The position numbers and the translations under genes are program-made. Shown here one piece after another: positions 17,886-27,947 of a stretch of 56,842 nucleotides of DNA; positions within the stretch are counted from its first letter, which is position 1; each line of letters starts with the position of its first letter. The notes under the pieces are model-generated. The model saw only the letters and a program-made list of their open reading frames with translations. It ran no database searches and was not told the DNA's origin. This DNA comes from Candidatus Rokuibacteriota bacterium (lineage in GTDB: Bacteria; Methylomirabilota; Methylomirabilia; Rokubacteriales; CSP1-6), in NCBI GenBank assembly GCA_030647435.1, contig JAUSJX010000064.1, forward strand, positions 1-56,842, read 5' to 3'.

Positions 17886-19331
17886 ATGTCCGGCCCCGAA
17901 TTCGACGGCGCCCCGCCCGCTCCCGATCCTTCCGCGGCCCCGCCGCGGCCCTTCTTCCGCCCGTGGGCGACCTGGCTCTCGACGGCCCTCGTGACAGGAC
18001 TCATCGGCTATCTCTTCATGCTGACGCCCGGCGGGCCGCTCGATCGTCTCCACCGGCCGGAGGACTCGCTCGAGCGGCTGACGGAGCGCGAGATGGACGT
18101 GCGCGCGGCGCTCCGCCATGCAACCCCGTGGGAGCGCCGCCTCTACGCCCTGCTCTCCGGAGGGGACGAGGGCATCGACGACTGGATCCGCTGGCACGAG
18201 GAGCTGGCCGAGGTCTCGACGTCGCCCGACGTGGAGCTCTCCCGGTTGATCCTGCTCGGCGAGACGCGCCAGACGGAGGCCCTGCGGTCGGCCCTGGACG
18301 ACCGGGAGGACGACGACGCGGCGGCGACGCGCAGGAGGGACTGGATCGAGGCCGCCTACCTCGAACCGTCTCTCAGCCGCGCCACCGGGCGAGCGCTCAT
18401 CACCGAGGTGCGCGACGAGCTTCCCGCGGGCTGGTTCGCCGACGCGCTCGTCGCGCGCCTCGCGCGCCGCTCGGGCGACGCCATCGCGCGCCAGCAGGCC
18501 GAGTCCGCCATCGCGGCGCGCGGTTCGGTCCTGCTCCGCCGCTGGCGCGCGCTCGAGGCCGCGGGACTGCTGCTGGCCGTGGCGGGCCTCGCGACCGTGG
18601 CCGTCATGCTCCTGACCCATGCAGATCTGAAGGTGGCAGACGCCCGCGTGCCGGACGGCTTCTCGCTCGCGGAGGGCTACGCGCTGTTCATCCGGGGCGT
18701 GCTCGGCTTTCTCGTCCTGGGCGCCGGCTTGGGCCTGATGATTCCCGACGACAGCGCGCTCGACGCCCTCACGGGCCCGGCGTCCGTGGCGCCCGTCCTT
18801 CTCTACGCCGCCTGGTACCTGCGCTCACGCGGCCTGTCCTTCACCGCGGCCTTCGGGCTCTTGCCCGGCCGGGATCGTCTCGTCACCGTCGCCTGGGTCT
18901 CCCTCGCTCTCGTCGGGCTCCAGCTGGCAGGCGAGAGCCTGATCGGAACGGCGCTCGACGCCCTGCGCCTCAGCTCGCACTGGGCCGACGGGCTCCAGGA
19001 AAACCTCATATGGGGCTCGTGGGGGCTCGTAGCCCGCGAGACGATCGGCAGCGCGCTCTGGGCGCCGCTCGGCGAAGAGGTGGCCTTCCGCGGCGTCCTC
19101 TACCCTGCGCTCCGTAGGCACTTCGGCGTCGCGCCGGCAGCGGCGCTCTCTGCGGCCGTCTTCGCGGTCGCGCACGGCTACGGAGTGCTTGGCTTCGCCG
19201 CGGTCTTCTGGAGCGGCATCCTCTGGGCGCTGGCCTACGAGCGGACCGGGACCCTCTGGCCCTGCATCGTCGCGCACGCTGCCGGCAACCTGGCGGCGAC
19301 GGTCGGCGTCGTCACTCTCCTGAGGAGCTAG
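17886..19331 (+). CDS. CPBP-family intramembrane metalloprotease with long N-terminal domain
   Basis: 481 residues from ATG 17886; earlier in-frame sequence overlaps the remnant gene and is shadow-like. Residues about 30-50 form a first membrane helix, followed by about 160 soluble, charged residues. The C-terminal half is multi-pass and carries the CPBP (Abi) motifs: EEVAFRG, then FAVAHGYG, then IVAHAAGN, which supply the glutamates and histidines of the Rce1-like active site. Ends in a 4-bp convergent overlap with the next gene. Confidence 0.88.
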   Translation: MSGPEFDGAPPAPDPSAAPPRPFFRPWATWLSTALVTGLIGYLFMLTPGGPLDRLHRPEDSLERLTEREMDVRAALRHATPWERRLYALLSGGDEGIDDWIRWHEELAEVSTSPDVELSRLILLGETRQTEALRSALDDREDDDAAATRRRDWIEAAYLEPSLSRATGRALITEVRDELPAGWFADALVARLARRSGDAIARQQAESAIAARGSVLLRRWRALEAAGLLLAVAGLATVAVMLLTHADLKVADARVPDGFSLAEGYALFIRGVLGFLVLGAGLGLMIPDDSALDALTGPASVAPVLLYAAWYLRSRGLSFTAAFGLLPGRDRLVTVAWVSLALVGLQLAGESLIGTALDALRLSSHWADGLQENLIWGSWGLVARETIGSALWAPLGEEVAFRGVLYPALRRHFGVAPAAALSAAVFAVAHGYGVLGFAAVFWSGILWALAYERTGTLWPCIVAHAAGNLAATVGVVTLLRS

Positions 19332-19789
19332 CGCTTCAACGAACGCAGGAGGGCGGCGATGCCCGCCTCGCCGACCTGCGTGTCCTGCTCGCCGGTGCCG
19401 CCGCTCACGCCGATGCCGCCGACCACCTCGCCCTCCACCTCGATGGGGAAGCCGCCGACAAAAATCGCGAACTTGCCCGGGTGCATGGCGTGGATGCCGA
19501 AGGCCTCGTTGCCCGGCAGCGCGGGACCGCCGGGCGGCGCGTTGAATTTGTGGGTGGCGCGCCGGTGGCCGGCCGCGGTGAAGGCCTTGGCGATGGCGAT
19601 CTCGACCCCGGTGAGGCGCGCCCCCGTCATCCGATGGAGGGCGATGGGGTGCCCGCCGTCGTCGCAGACGCAAACGGTCTCGGCGACGCTGATCTCCTTG
19701 GCCTTGGCCTCGGCCGCCTCCAGGATGATGCGCGCGTCCTCCAGCGTGAGCCGCTTGACCGTGATCATCCGCGCTGCCCCCCGCGACAC
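19328..19789 (-). CDS. HbpS/GlcG-family protein (heme-binding-like fold)
   Basis: 153 residues. Seen: LTLEDARIILEAAEAKAKEI, VCVCDDGGHPIALHRM, KAFTAA and the C-terminal GGIGVSGG.GEQD, all landmarks of the GlcG/HbpS (DUF336) family. Members bind heme, cobalamin-like or small organic ligands, or accompany oxidases. Starts 4 bp after the Rieske gene stop; with it and the diiron gene it forms one operon. Confidence 0.88.
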   Translation of the reverse strand: MSRGAARMITVKRLTLEDARIILEAAEAKAKEISVAETVCVCDDGGHPIALHRMTGARLTGVEIAIAKAFTAAGHRRATHKFNAPPGGPALPGNEAFGIHAMHPGKFAIFVGGFPIEVEGEVVGGIGVSGGTGEQDTQVGEAGIAALLRSLKR

Positions 19790-19793
19790 CGGT

Positions 19794-20099
19794 TCACAGC
19801 ACCTCCACCCATATGTCCCCGCCCTCGATCCGCACGGCGTAGGTCGCGATCGCCGCGCCCCGGGTAGGCAGGAGACACTGCCCGGTCCGCACGTCGTAGA
19901 GCCACCCGTGCCAGGGACAGGTCAGCCTGGCCCCGGCGAGCTTGCCCTCGCTGAGCGGGCCGCCGCGGTGCGAGCACGTGTCGGCGCAGGCGTAGACGCG
20001 CTCCCCGACGCGGGCCGGCACCACGCGCGTCCCGTTGACCTCCGCCAGCTTGCAGCCGCCCGACGGGACCTCCTCGAGGGAGGCCACGCGGTACTCCAT
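19794..20099 (-). CDS. Rieske [2Fe-2S] ferredoxin
   Basis: 101 residues, essentially one Rieske domain. Cluster ligands: Cys42 and His44 (CSH), Cys61 and His64 (CPWH), spaced as in NirD and dioxygenase ferredoxins. No signal peptide, so a soluble electron carrier. About 40 bp after the diiron gene stop; the likely role is electron supply to that protein (inference from context). Confidence 0.93.
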   Translation of the reverse strand: MEYRVASLEEVPSGGCKLAEVNGTRVVPARVGERVYACADTCSHRGGPLSEGKLAGARLTCPWHGWLYDVRTGQCLLPTRGAAIATYAVRIEGGDIWVEVL

Positions 20100-20140
20100 G
20101 TTCGCTCAGCCCGCGTTCCGCTGCGCCTCTCCCCGCGCGG

Positions 20141-20827
20141 TCACATGTCTTCCTTCAGGACGAAGGCGCGGTGGAGGCCGGTCATGTACTGCCAGCGCAT
20201 CTCGGTCGCCTGCCGCACCTGCTCGGCGGCCTCGGCCTGCTTCTCGGGCGTGGTCGAGTGCCCCTCGACGATCTGGTATCCGCGCTCGCCGTGGACCTCG
20301 TCCGCCTCGATGTGGATGGCGAAGAACTCCACCTCGTGGTCGGTGAAGCCGTAGTGGGTCTTGAGCGGCGGCAGGCTGCGCTGGTAGATGCCTGGCACCT
20401 GCGACTCCAGGCCGACGAGGAGCCCCGCCGCGGCGATGTGGAAGGGGCGCTGGGAGGTCTCGTAGCACCACGCCGTGAGCGCCCGGGTCGTCGGAAGCTG
20501 CTGCGCGGTCTCGACTTCCCTGCGGCTGACTCCGCAGGCCTCGGCGAAGCGGATCAGCAGGTCGACGTGCTTGACGCCCGATTCTTCTTCGATGATGTTC
20601 TCGAGCAGGAAGTCCCGGGCGTCCGAGTCTGGGCACTCGGCGTACACGGCCGCGCACCAGCGGGCGAACTGGGACACGTACTGGTAGTGCTGCGACGCCC
20701 ACGAGCCGAACTGCGCCCGCGTCAGCTCCCCCTTGACCCACGTCTCCGTGAAGGGATTCATGCGGCTGTGCTTGGCCGCGACCGCAGCCTCGAGGCGCTG
20801 GCGGAACGGGCTCTTCGTCTCGCTCAT
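20141..20827 (-). CDS. Heme-oxygenase-like diiron protein (HDO/CADD, PqqC-TenA fold)
   Basis: 228 residues from ATG 20827; the open frame upstream is shadow. Recognisable start NPFTETWVKGELTRAQFGSW as in PqqC/CADD proteins. The complete set of HDO metal ligands can be placed: Glu80, His87, Glu141, His172, Asp176 and His179 (E-x6-H, then E, then H-x3-D-x2-H). CADD, UndA and SznF use this set to activate oxygen at a diiron site, while PqqC itself is cofactor-free. The reaction here is unknown. Operon with a Rieske ferredoxin and an HbpS-like protein. Confidence 0.85.
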   Translation of the reverse strand: MSETKSPFRQRLEAAVAAKHSRMNPFTETWVKGELTRAQFGSWASQHYQYVSQFARWCAAVYAECPDSDARDFLLENIIEEESGVKHVDLLIRFAEACGVSRREVETAQQLPTTRALTAWCYETSQRPFHIAAAGLLVGLESQVPGIYQRSLPPLKTHYGFTDHEVEFFAIHIEADEVHGERGYQIVEGHSTTPEKQAEAAEQVRQATEMRWQYMTGLHRAFVLKEDM

Positions 20828-20903
20828 CTCGTGCTCCTTGTCTGTGAGGGTTGTCGCGAGACGACCTATAGTAGGCACTCGGCCGGACGCCGTCGAGCCC
20901 CGC

Positions 20904-21862
<959 letters not shown>

Positions 21863-21866
<4 letters not shown>

Positions 21867-22858
21867 CCTTTAATACGGCGGGCGGGCGCCTCGGCAGCCA
21901 GCCAGCAGCGCGCCCGGTGCTGGGCGGCCACGCGGGTTTCGGGCGGCGCCTCGGTGCGGCAGCGCTCGATCACCAGCGGGCAGCGCGGGTGGAAGGCGCA
22001 GCCCGGCGGCAGCGCGGCCGGGTCGGGCGGCTGGCCCTCGATGGCCGTCAGCCGCGCGGCGGTGTCGCCGAAGCGCGGAATGGACTCGATGAGCGCCCGC
22101 GTGTAGGGATGGGCCGGGGCGTCGAAGATCGTCCGCACCGGACCCGCCTCGACCAAGCGCCCCGCGTACATGACTGCCACCTGGTCGCACATCCGCGCCA
22201 CGATGCCGAGGTTGTGGGTGATGAAGATCATGGCGAGCCCGTGCTCGCGCTGGATCTCGCGCAGCAGCTTGAGGTACTGCGCCTGGATCGTCACGTCCAG
22301 GCTCGTGGTCGGCTCGTCGGCGATGAGCAGCCGCGGCCCGCAGGCGATCGCGATGGCGCCGACCACCCGCTGGCGCATCCCGCCCGACAGCTCGTGGGGG
22401 TACTCGCTCACCCGCCGCTCCGGCGCCGCGATGTTCACAGCCGCCAGCAGCTCCCGGGCCCGCGTCCAGGCGCCCCGTCTCGTCATGCCCTCGTGCGCGC
22501 GCAGCGTCTCGGCGATCTGGTCGCCCACCGTGAAGAGCGGATTGAGCGAGGCCATCGGGTCCTGGAGGATCATGGCCATGCGCTTGCCGCGGATGGCGCG
22601 CATCTCGGCATCGGACTTGTCGAGGAGGTCCTCGCCCTCGAAGCGCATGGACCCGCTCGCGATCCGCGCCCCCGGCGGCAGGAGCCGCATGAGCGTCAGC
22701 GCCAGCGTCGTCTTGCCGGAACCGGACTCGCCGACGATCCCGAGGGTCTTCCCCGCTTCGAGCGTGAAGGAGACGTCGTCCACCGCGCGCGTCACGCGGG
22801 TTCCGCGCGCACCGACGTACTGGGTCGACAGCCCCGAGACTTCGAGGAGCGCGGTCAC
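21863..22858 (-). CDS. Oligopeptide ABC transporter ATP-binding protein (OppD/DppD)
   Basis: 331 residues starting at GTG 22858, which overlaps the permease stop as GTGA. Walker [10 protein letters not shown] (43-51), signature LSGGMRQR, Walker [14 protein letters not shown]-terminal GCAFHPRCP extension. Pairs with the OppF-type ATPase downstream. Confidence 0.96.
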
Positions 22859-23739
22859 AGCTCGCGGAGCTGCGGGTCGAGCTTGACGCGGAGCCAGTCG
22901 CCGAGGAGGTTGGCCGAGAGAACCATGAACATGATGCAGAGCCCCGGCAGCACGGTCAGCCACCAGTAGCCGGCCATGAGCCCCTTCTTCCCGTCGGCCA
23001 GCATGAGCCCCCAGGCGGGCTTGGGCGGCGGCACGCCGACGCCGAGGAAGGACAGCGCGGCTTCGGTGACGATGACGATGCCCAGCATGAGGGTGCCGAG
23101 CACGATGGCGGAGTTCAGCACGTTCGGCAGGATGTGGCGGCGCATGATCGTCTTCTTCGAGCAGCCCGCGACGATGGCCAGGCGCACGTAGTCGCGCTCG
23201 CGAAGCGAAAGGACCTCGCCCCGGATGACGCGGGCGTAGCGCGTCCAGTAGACGGCGGCCAGGATGATGACGATGTTCCACTGGCTGGGGCCCACCACGG
23301 CCGCAAGAAAGATCGCGAAGGTCAGCGCCGGCAGCGCCAGCCACGTGTCCGTGACGCGCATGATCACCTGGTCCACCCAGCCGCCGAGGTAGCCGGACAG
23401 GATGCCGAGCGTCGTGCCGAGGAGGCCGGCCACGATGACCGCGGTGAAGCCCACCACCATGGAGACGCGCGCGCCGAAGATGAGGCGCGACAGCACGTCG
23501 CGCCCGACGTGGTCGGTGCCGAGCAGGTAGGCCTCGCTGCCGCCGGCCTGCCACGCGGGCGGGCGGAAGCGGTCGCCGAGCACGCCGATCTCAGGGTTGT
23601 ACGGCGCCAGCACTTCGGCGAAGACGGCCACGAGCGCGATGATGGCGATGATGATCGCGGGGATCCAGGGAAAGCCCTCGATCCGGAGCCAGGCGAAGCG
23701 CCAGGCCACCGTGAGTGAGGCCGTTCGGCTGCCGTTCAT
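22855..23739 (-). CDS. ABC transporter permease, DppC/OppC type
   Basis: 294 residues; [21 protein letters not shown] and the EAA loop region [21 protein letters not shown] are visible, with six predicted membrane helices. Starts 6 bp after the DppB-type gene; overlaps oppD by 4 bp. Confidence 0.95.
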   Translation of the reverse strand: MNGSRTASLTVAWRFAWLRIEGFPWIPAIIIAIIALVAVFAEVLAPYNPEIGVLGDRFRPPAWQAGGSEAYLLGTDHVGRDVLSRLIFGARVSMVVGFTAVIVAGLLGTTLGILSGYLGGWVDQVIMRVTDTWLALPALTFAIFLAAVVGPSQWNIVIILAAVYWTRYARVIRGEVLSLRERDYVRLAIVAGCSKKTIMRRHILPNVLNSAIVLGTLMLGIVIVTEAALSFLGVGVPPPKPAWGLMLADGKKGLMAGYWWLTVLPGLCIMFMVLSANLLGDWLRVKLDPQLREL

Positions 23740-23745
23740 CGCCGC

Positions 23746-24666
23746 CTACCTCTCATAGCGGATGCGCGGGTCGATCACCGCGTACAGGACGTCCACGAAG
23801 AAGTTGACGATCACGATCATGGCCCCGCCGATGAGGACGGTGGCCTGGACCACCGGGAAGTCGCGGAAGGAGATGCCCTCGTAGAGCAGCCGGCCGACCC
23901 CGGGCCACGCGAAGACCGTTTCGACGACCACCGCGACATTGACCATGATGACCAGGTTGATGCCGGCCAGCGTCAGCACGGGGATGAGCGCGTTCTTGAA
24001 GGCGTGCTTGCCGATGACGAGCGCCTCGGGCAGCCCCTTGAGGCGCGCGAGCTTGACGTACTCCGAGCCCAGCACCTCCAGCATGGCAGAGCGCGTCAGC
24101 CTCATGTGGGCCGCCGCGAAGTACCAGCCGAGCGCGAACGCCGGCATGATGACGTGCAGCGCCGTGCCGGAACCGGAGGACGGCAGCCAGCCGAGGTACA
24201 CGGAGAAGAACAGGATCATGACCAGGCCGACCCAGAAGGAGGGGAGCGACAGCCCGAGCAGCGCGAAGATCTTCCCCGCGCTGTCCCACCATTGGTTCAC
24301 GCGGACGGCGGCGAGGATGCCGCTCGGGATGCCGACGAGGAGCGAGAATGCCATGGCCGCCACGGCGAGCATAAGGGAGTGCGGCAGCCGGGAGAGGTAC
24401 AACTCCAGCACCGGCGTGCGGTAGTAGAAGGAGTGGCCGAGGTCCCCTCGGGCGAGGCTCGACATGAACTGGCCGTACTGGACCCAGAGCGGCCGGTCGA
24501 GGCCGAGCTGGAGGCGGACGGCGGCCAGGTCATCCTTGCTCGCCCCCGGCTCCACCAGCAGCACCGAGGGGTCGCCCGTCAGGCGCACCAGCAGGAAGAT
24601 GGTGAGAGAGAGCAGGAGCAAAGAGAGCACGGCGTAGCCCAGCCGCTTGACGATGAAGCGTTTCAT
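23746..24666 (-). CDS. ABC transporter permease, DppB/OppB type
   Basis: 306 residues from ATG 24666, which overlaps the binding-protein stop (ATGA). Seen: VKRLGYAVLSLLLLSLTIF, GDLGHSFYYRTPV, the EAA-like ARLKGLPEALVIGKHAFKNA, and the terminal IDPRIRYER. Confidence 0.95.
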   Translation of the reverse strand: MKRFIVKRLGYAVLSLLLLSLTIFLLVRLTGDPSVLLVEPGASKDDLAAVRLQLGLDRPLWVQYGQFMSSLARGDLGHSFYYRTPVLELYLSRLPHSLMLAVAAMAFSLLVGIPSGILAAVRVNQWWDSAGKIFALLGLSLPSFWVGLVMILFFSVYLGWLPSSGSGTALHVIMPAFALGWYFAAAHMRLTRSAMLEVLGSEYVKLARLKGLPEALVIGKHAFKNALIPVLTLAGINLVIMVNVAVVVETVFAWPGVGRLLYEGISFRDFPVVQATVLIGGAMIVIVNFFVDVLYAVIDPRIRYER

Positions 24667-26201
24667 GGCTGCCTCTTGAGCCTCAGGTCCTCGTACGGCC
24701 CCGAGTACGCAAAGCCCTTGATCTGGTCCACGCCGGCCTCCTCCACGCGGGGCCCCAAGCCCCAGAGGAAGGCCAGCTCGTAGATCGGGATCTGCATCAC
24801 CCGATCGTGGAGGATCTGCTGGATCTGGCGGACCATGGTCTCCCGCTTCGCGCGGTCCAGCTCGCGGGCCTGACGCTGGAAGAGGTCCTCCACCTCCGGG
24901 AGCACGCCGGTAGTGTAGATGCCCCCCTTGCTCACGTAGGCCTCGAGCCGCGTCGCCGCATTGCCCGACGCGCCGGTGATGCCCACGATCAGCCCCTTGA
25001 GCTTGCGCTCGCGCCACGCGGTGAGGAACGACGCGCGCTCCATGGTCCGGATTCTCGTCCGGATGCCCACGGCCTGGAAATAGCCGGCCAGGGCCTCACC
25101 CATGGAATCGTAGGGCGGGAACGGGTAGAAGTCGCCGGCGTCGAAGCCGTTCGGATACCCGGCCTCGGCCAGGAGCTTCTTCGCCTTACCGGGGTCATAG
25201 GCCGGGGGCTCGAAGGCCAGGGCGAACTCGAAGCTCCGGGGGATGATGCTGCCCGTCGGCAGCGAGAAGCCGAGCGTCTCGGCCTGGTTGATGGCGTTCC
25301 GGTCGATGGCGTGGCGGGCCGCCTGGCGCACGCGCTGGTCATGCCAGGGCGACTTCGGGTCCCACTGGTCAGGCAGGTCGATCCAGAACACGCCGGGGGG
25401 CTTGGCGCCCACGAGCTTGAGCCCCGGCGTCTTCCGGACGTCGTCGGCCACGGGCCCGGTCAGGAGATAGGCGATGTCCACATCGCCCTTTTTGAGCGCG
25501 GCGGCCCGCGTCGTCTCCTCGGGCATGCTGCGGAAGACGAGCCGCTTGACCGACGGCGTCTTCCGCCAGTAGCCGTCGAAGGCCTCCATGACCAGCTCGA
25601 CGCCCGGGGTGAAGCTCACCACCTTGTACGGGCCGGCGCCGATCGGGGCCTTCTTGAAACCGTCGTCGCCCACCCTTTCCACGTACTTCTTCGGCACGAT
25701 CCACGCCGCGCCGGTGGCCGAGGTGCCGTAGAAGGTCATGAAATCCGGCCACGGCTCTTTGAGATGAAAGCGGAGACGGGTTCCGTCGACGATCTGGACT
25801 TCGCGCACCCGGTCCTTGAGCAGCTTGGCGGCCACGCCTTTGTAGCGGTCGAAGGAGAACTTCACGTCCTCCGCCGTGACGGGATCGCCGTTGTGGAACT
25901 TGACGCCCTTGCGGAGGACGAACTCGTAGATGAGCCCGTCCTTGGACGCGGTCCACGACTCGGCGAGGCTCGGCGTATTGGCCCCTGCCGGCATGGGCTT
26001 CACCAGCGCGTCGTGAATGGCGTAGTACACCATGAACGGGGTGATCAGGCCCTCGGCCTCAGCCGGATCCAGCCAGCGGGACACCAAGGTCACGTGGATA
26101 CCATAGGTCAATGTCCCCTCGGGCGCGGCGCCGGCGGGCGCCGCGATCGCGCACATCAGCAGAGCGGACCCAAGCAGTCCGAACAGTCGCGTTCTCAACA
26201 T
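24663..26201 (-). CDS. SBP5-family periplasmic solute-binding protein (copy 2 of a tandem pair)
   Basis: 512 residues with signal peptide cleaved near AGA|A (about residue 25). Landmarks: FVLRKGVKFHNGDPVTAED, KFSFDRYKG, GAGPYKVVSFTPG, HAIDRNAINQA. It closely parallels the protein at 26211-27764 along its whole length, for example WPDFMTFY followed by TGAAWIVPKKYVE in both. The pair feeds one permease/ATPase set directly downstream. Ligand unknown. Confidence 0.95.
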   Translation of the reverse strand: MLRTRLFGLLGSALLMCAIAAPAGAAPEGTLTYGIHVTLVSRWLDPAEAEGLITPFMVYYAIHDALVKPMPAGANTPSLAESWTASKDGLIYEFVLRKGVKFHNGDPVTAEDVKFSFDRYKGVAAKLLKDRVREVQIVDGTRLRFHLKEPWPDFMTFYGTSATGAAWIVPKKYVERVGDDGFKKAPIGAGPYKVVSFTPGVELVMEAFDGYWRKTPSVKRLVFRSMPEETTRAAALKKGDVDIAYLLTGPVADDVRKTPGLKLVGAKPPGVFWIDLPDQWDPKSPWHDQRVRQAARHAIDRNAINQAETLGFSLPTGSIIPRSFEFALAFEPPAYDPGKAKKLLAEAGYPNGFDAGDFYPFPPYDSMGEALAGYFQAVGIRTRIRTMERASFLTAWRERKLKGLIVGITGASGNAATRLEAYVSKGGIYTTGVLPEVEDLFQRQARELDRAKRETMVRQIQQILHDRVMQIPIYELAFLWGLGPRVEEAGVDQIKGFAYSGPYEDLRLKRQP

Positions 26202-26210
26202 TCGCCCCTC

Positions 26211-27764
26211 CTATTTCCCTTTGAGCTTGAGATCTTCGTAGGGCGCCGAGTAGGCATGGCTGGTGATGGCGTTGAGCCCGTGCGCCTCGACCCGCGGCCC
26301 CACGCCGTTGAGGAAGGCGGGCTCCAGCACGGGTGCGAACATGACGCGCTCGTGGATCAGCTGCTGGAGCTTGTCGAGGATCTGCCGCCGCGCGCGGGCA
26401 TTGGTCTCGTTGGCCTGCTCGGAGTACAGGCCGTCCACCTCAGGATAGGAGCCGTAGACGTACTGGCCGCCCGTCACCGCGTAGGCCTCGAGCCGCGTGG
26501 CCGCGTTGCCGGGGGCGGCGCTGCCGCTCTGGATGACGTACTTGAGCTTCTTCTCGCCGTACTGCTTGAAGAACGCCGCGCGCTCGAGCGGGCGGAGCTG
26601 CAGGCGGATGCCGACGGCCGTGAGGTAATTGACCACGGGCTCGCCGATGGCCGTGCCGTAGATTTGGTCGCCGGAAAGCTCGCCCGCGTCGAAGCCGTTG
26701 GGGTAGCCCGCCTCGGCGAGCAGCTGCTTCGCCTTCTTGGGGTCATAGGGATAGGCCGGCGGCTGCCAGGCGTAGTCCATGGCGTGCGGGATGAAGGAGA
26801 CGGCGGGCCTGGCATAGCCCAGGTACACGGCCTGGTTGATGGCCTGACGGTCGATGGCGTAGTTGGCGGCCATGCGCACCCGCTTGTCCGCCCACGGCGA
26901 CTTGGCGTCCCACTGCTCGGTGAAGAGCAGCCACACCGTGAAGAGGATATAGGTCGGCTTGAGCGTCAGCCCGGGCGTGCGCTTGACCTCCTCGGCGAGC
27001 GGCCCGGTGATGCTGTAGGCGATGTCCACCTCGCCGCGCTTGAGGGCCGCCAGGCGCGTGGACTCGTCGGGGATGACGCGGAGCACGAGGGTCTTGACGG
27101 CGGGCGTCTTGCGCCAGTACTGCTCGTGGGCCTCCAGCGTGAGCTCCACGCCGGGCTTGAAGGAGACGAATTTGTACGGGCCCGCGCCCACCGGCGCTTT
27201 CTTGAAGCCCTCCTCCCCCACCTGCTCCACGTACTTCTTCGGCACGATCCACGCGGCCCCGGTCGCGGGCGTGGCGTAGAAAGTCATGAAGTCGGGCCAG
27301 GGCTGCTTGAGGACGAAGCGTACGCGGTGTGGATCCACCACTTCGACGCGCGCCACTCTCGCCTTCATCTGCTTGGAGGACGCGCCGCGGTAGCGCTCGA
27401 AGGAGAACTTGACGTCCTCCGCCGTCATGACGTCGCCGTTGTGGAACTTGACCCCCTTGCGAAGCGCGAACTCGTAGGTGAGCCCGTCCTTGGACATCGT
27501 CCAGGACTCCGCCAGCGAGGGCGCCATGGCATTGCCGGGCATGGGCTTCACGAGCGCGTCGTGCAGCGCGTACAGCACCATGAAGGGCGTGATGATGCCC
27601 GAGGTCTCGGCCGGGTCGAACCAGGTGGGCGCGAGCGAAACGTGGACGGCCCAGGTCATCTGGCCGTTTGGGCCTGCGGCGCTGACCGGTCCTGCCGCGC
27701 CGGCCGGCGAAGACATGGCCAAGGCGGCAACGAGGGAAACGGCGCACGCTCGGGAGCGGGTCAT
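26211..27764 (-). CDS. SBP5-family periplasmic solute-binding protein (copy 1 of a tandem pair)
   Basis: 517 residues from ATG 27764, chosen because GGAGG lies 7 bases upstream; an ATG nine codons earlier lacks a site. Signal peptide (SLVAALAMSSPAGAAG). Same landmarks as the neighbour: FALRKGVKFHNGDVMTAED, KFSFERYRG, YAIDRQAINQA, and C-terminal SAPYEDLKLKGK against SGPYEDLRLKRQP. First gene of the operon 27764-20904. Confidence 0.95.
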   Translation of the reverse strand: MTRSRACAVSLVAALAMSSPAGAAGPVSAAGPNGQMTWAVHVSLAPTWFDPAETSGIITPFMVLYALHDALVKPMPGNAMAPSLAESWTMSKDGLTYEFALRKGVKFHNGDVMTAEDVKFSFERYRGASSKQMKARVARVEVVDPHRVRFVLKQPWPDFMTFYATPATGAAWIVPKKYVEQVGEEGFKKAPVGAGPYKFVSFKPGVELTLEAHEQYWRKTPAVKTLVLRVIPDESTRLAALKRGEVDIAYSITGPLAEEVKRTPGLTLKPTYILFTVWLLFTEQWDAKSPWADKRVRMAANYAIDRQAINQAVYLGYARPAVSFIPHAMDYAWQPPAYPYDPKKAKQLLAEAGYPNGFDAGELSGDQIYGTAIGEPVVNYLTAVGIRLQLRPLERAAFFKQYGEKKLKYVIQSGSAAPGNAATRLEAYAVTGGQYVYGSYPEVDGLYSEQANETNARARRQILDKLQQLIHERVMFAPVLEPAFLNGVGPRVEAHGLNAITSHAYSAPYEDLKLKGK

Positions 27765-27947
27765 GGTCTGTCCTCCGCTGCACTGCGACAAGGACCGGAA
27801 ACGCTCGCGGGCTGCGAGGTTGCCCGATTATGCCCAAATCCCCTGCCCTGTCAATAGGAGCCGCGGGCGCTGGAGGCGCCGCGGGTGCTGGAGGGGCCGG
27901 GGTCCGCGATTGCCGCCTGCTGCGCCCTGTGCTACCGTCCGCCGGAC

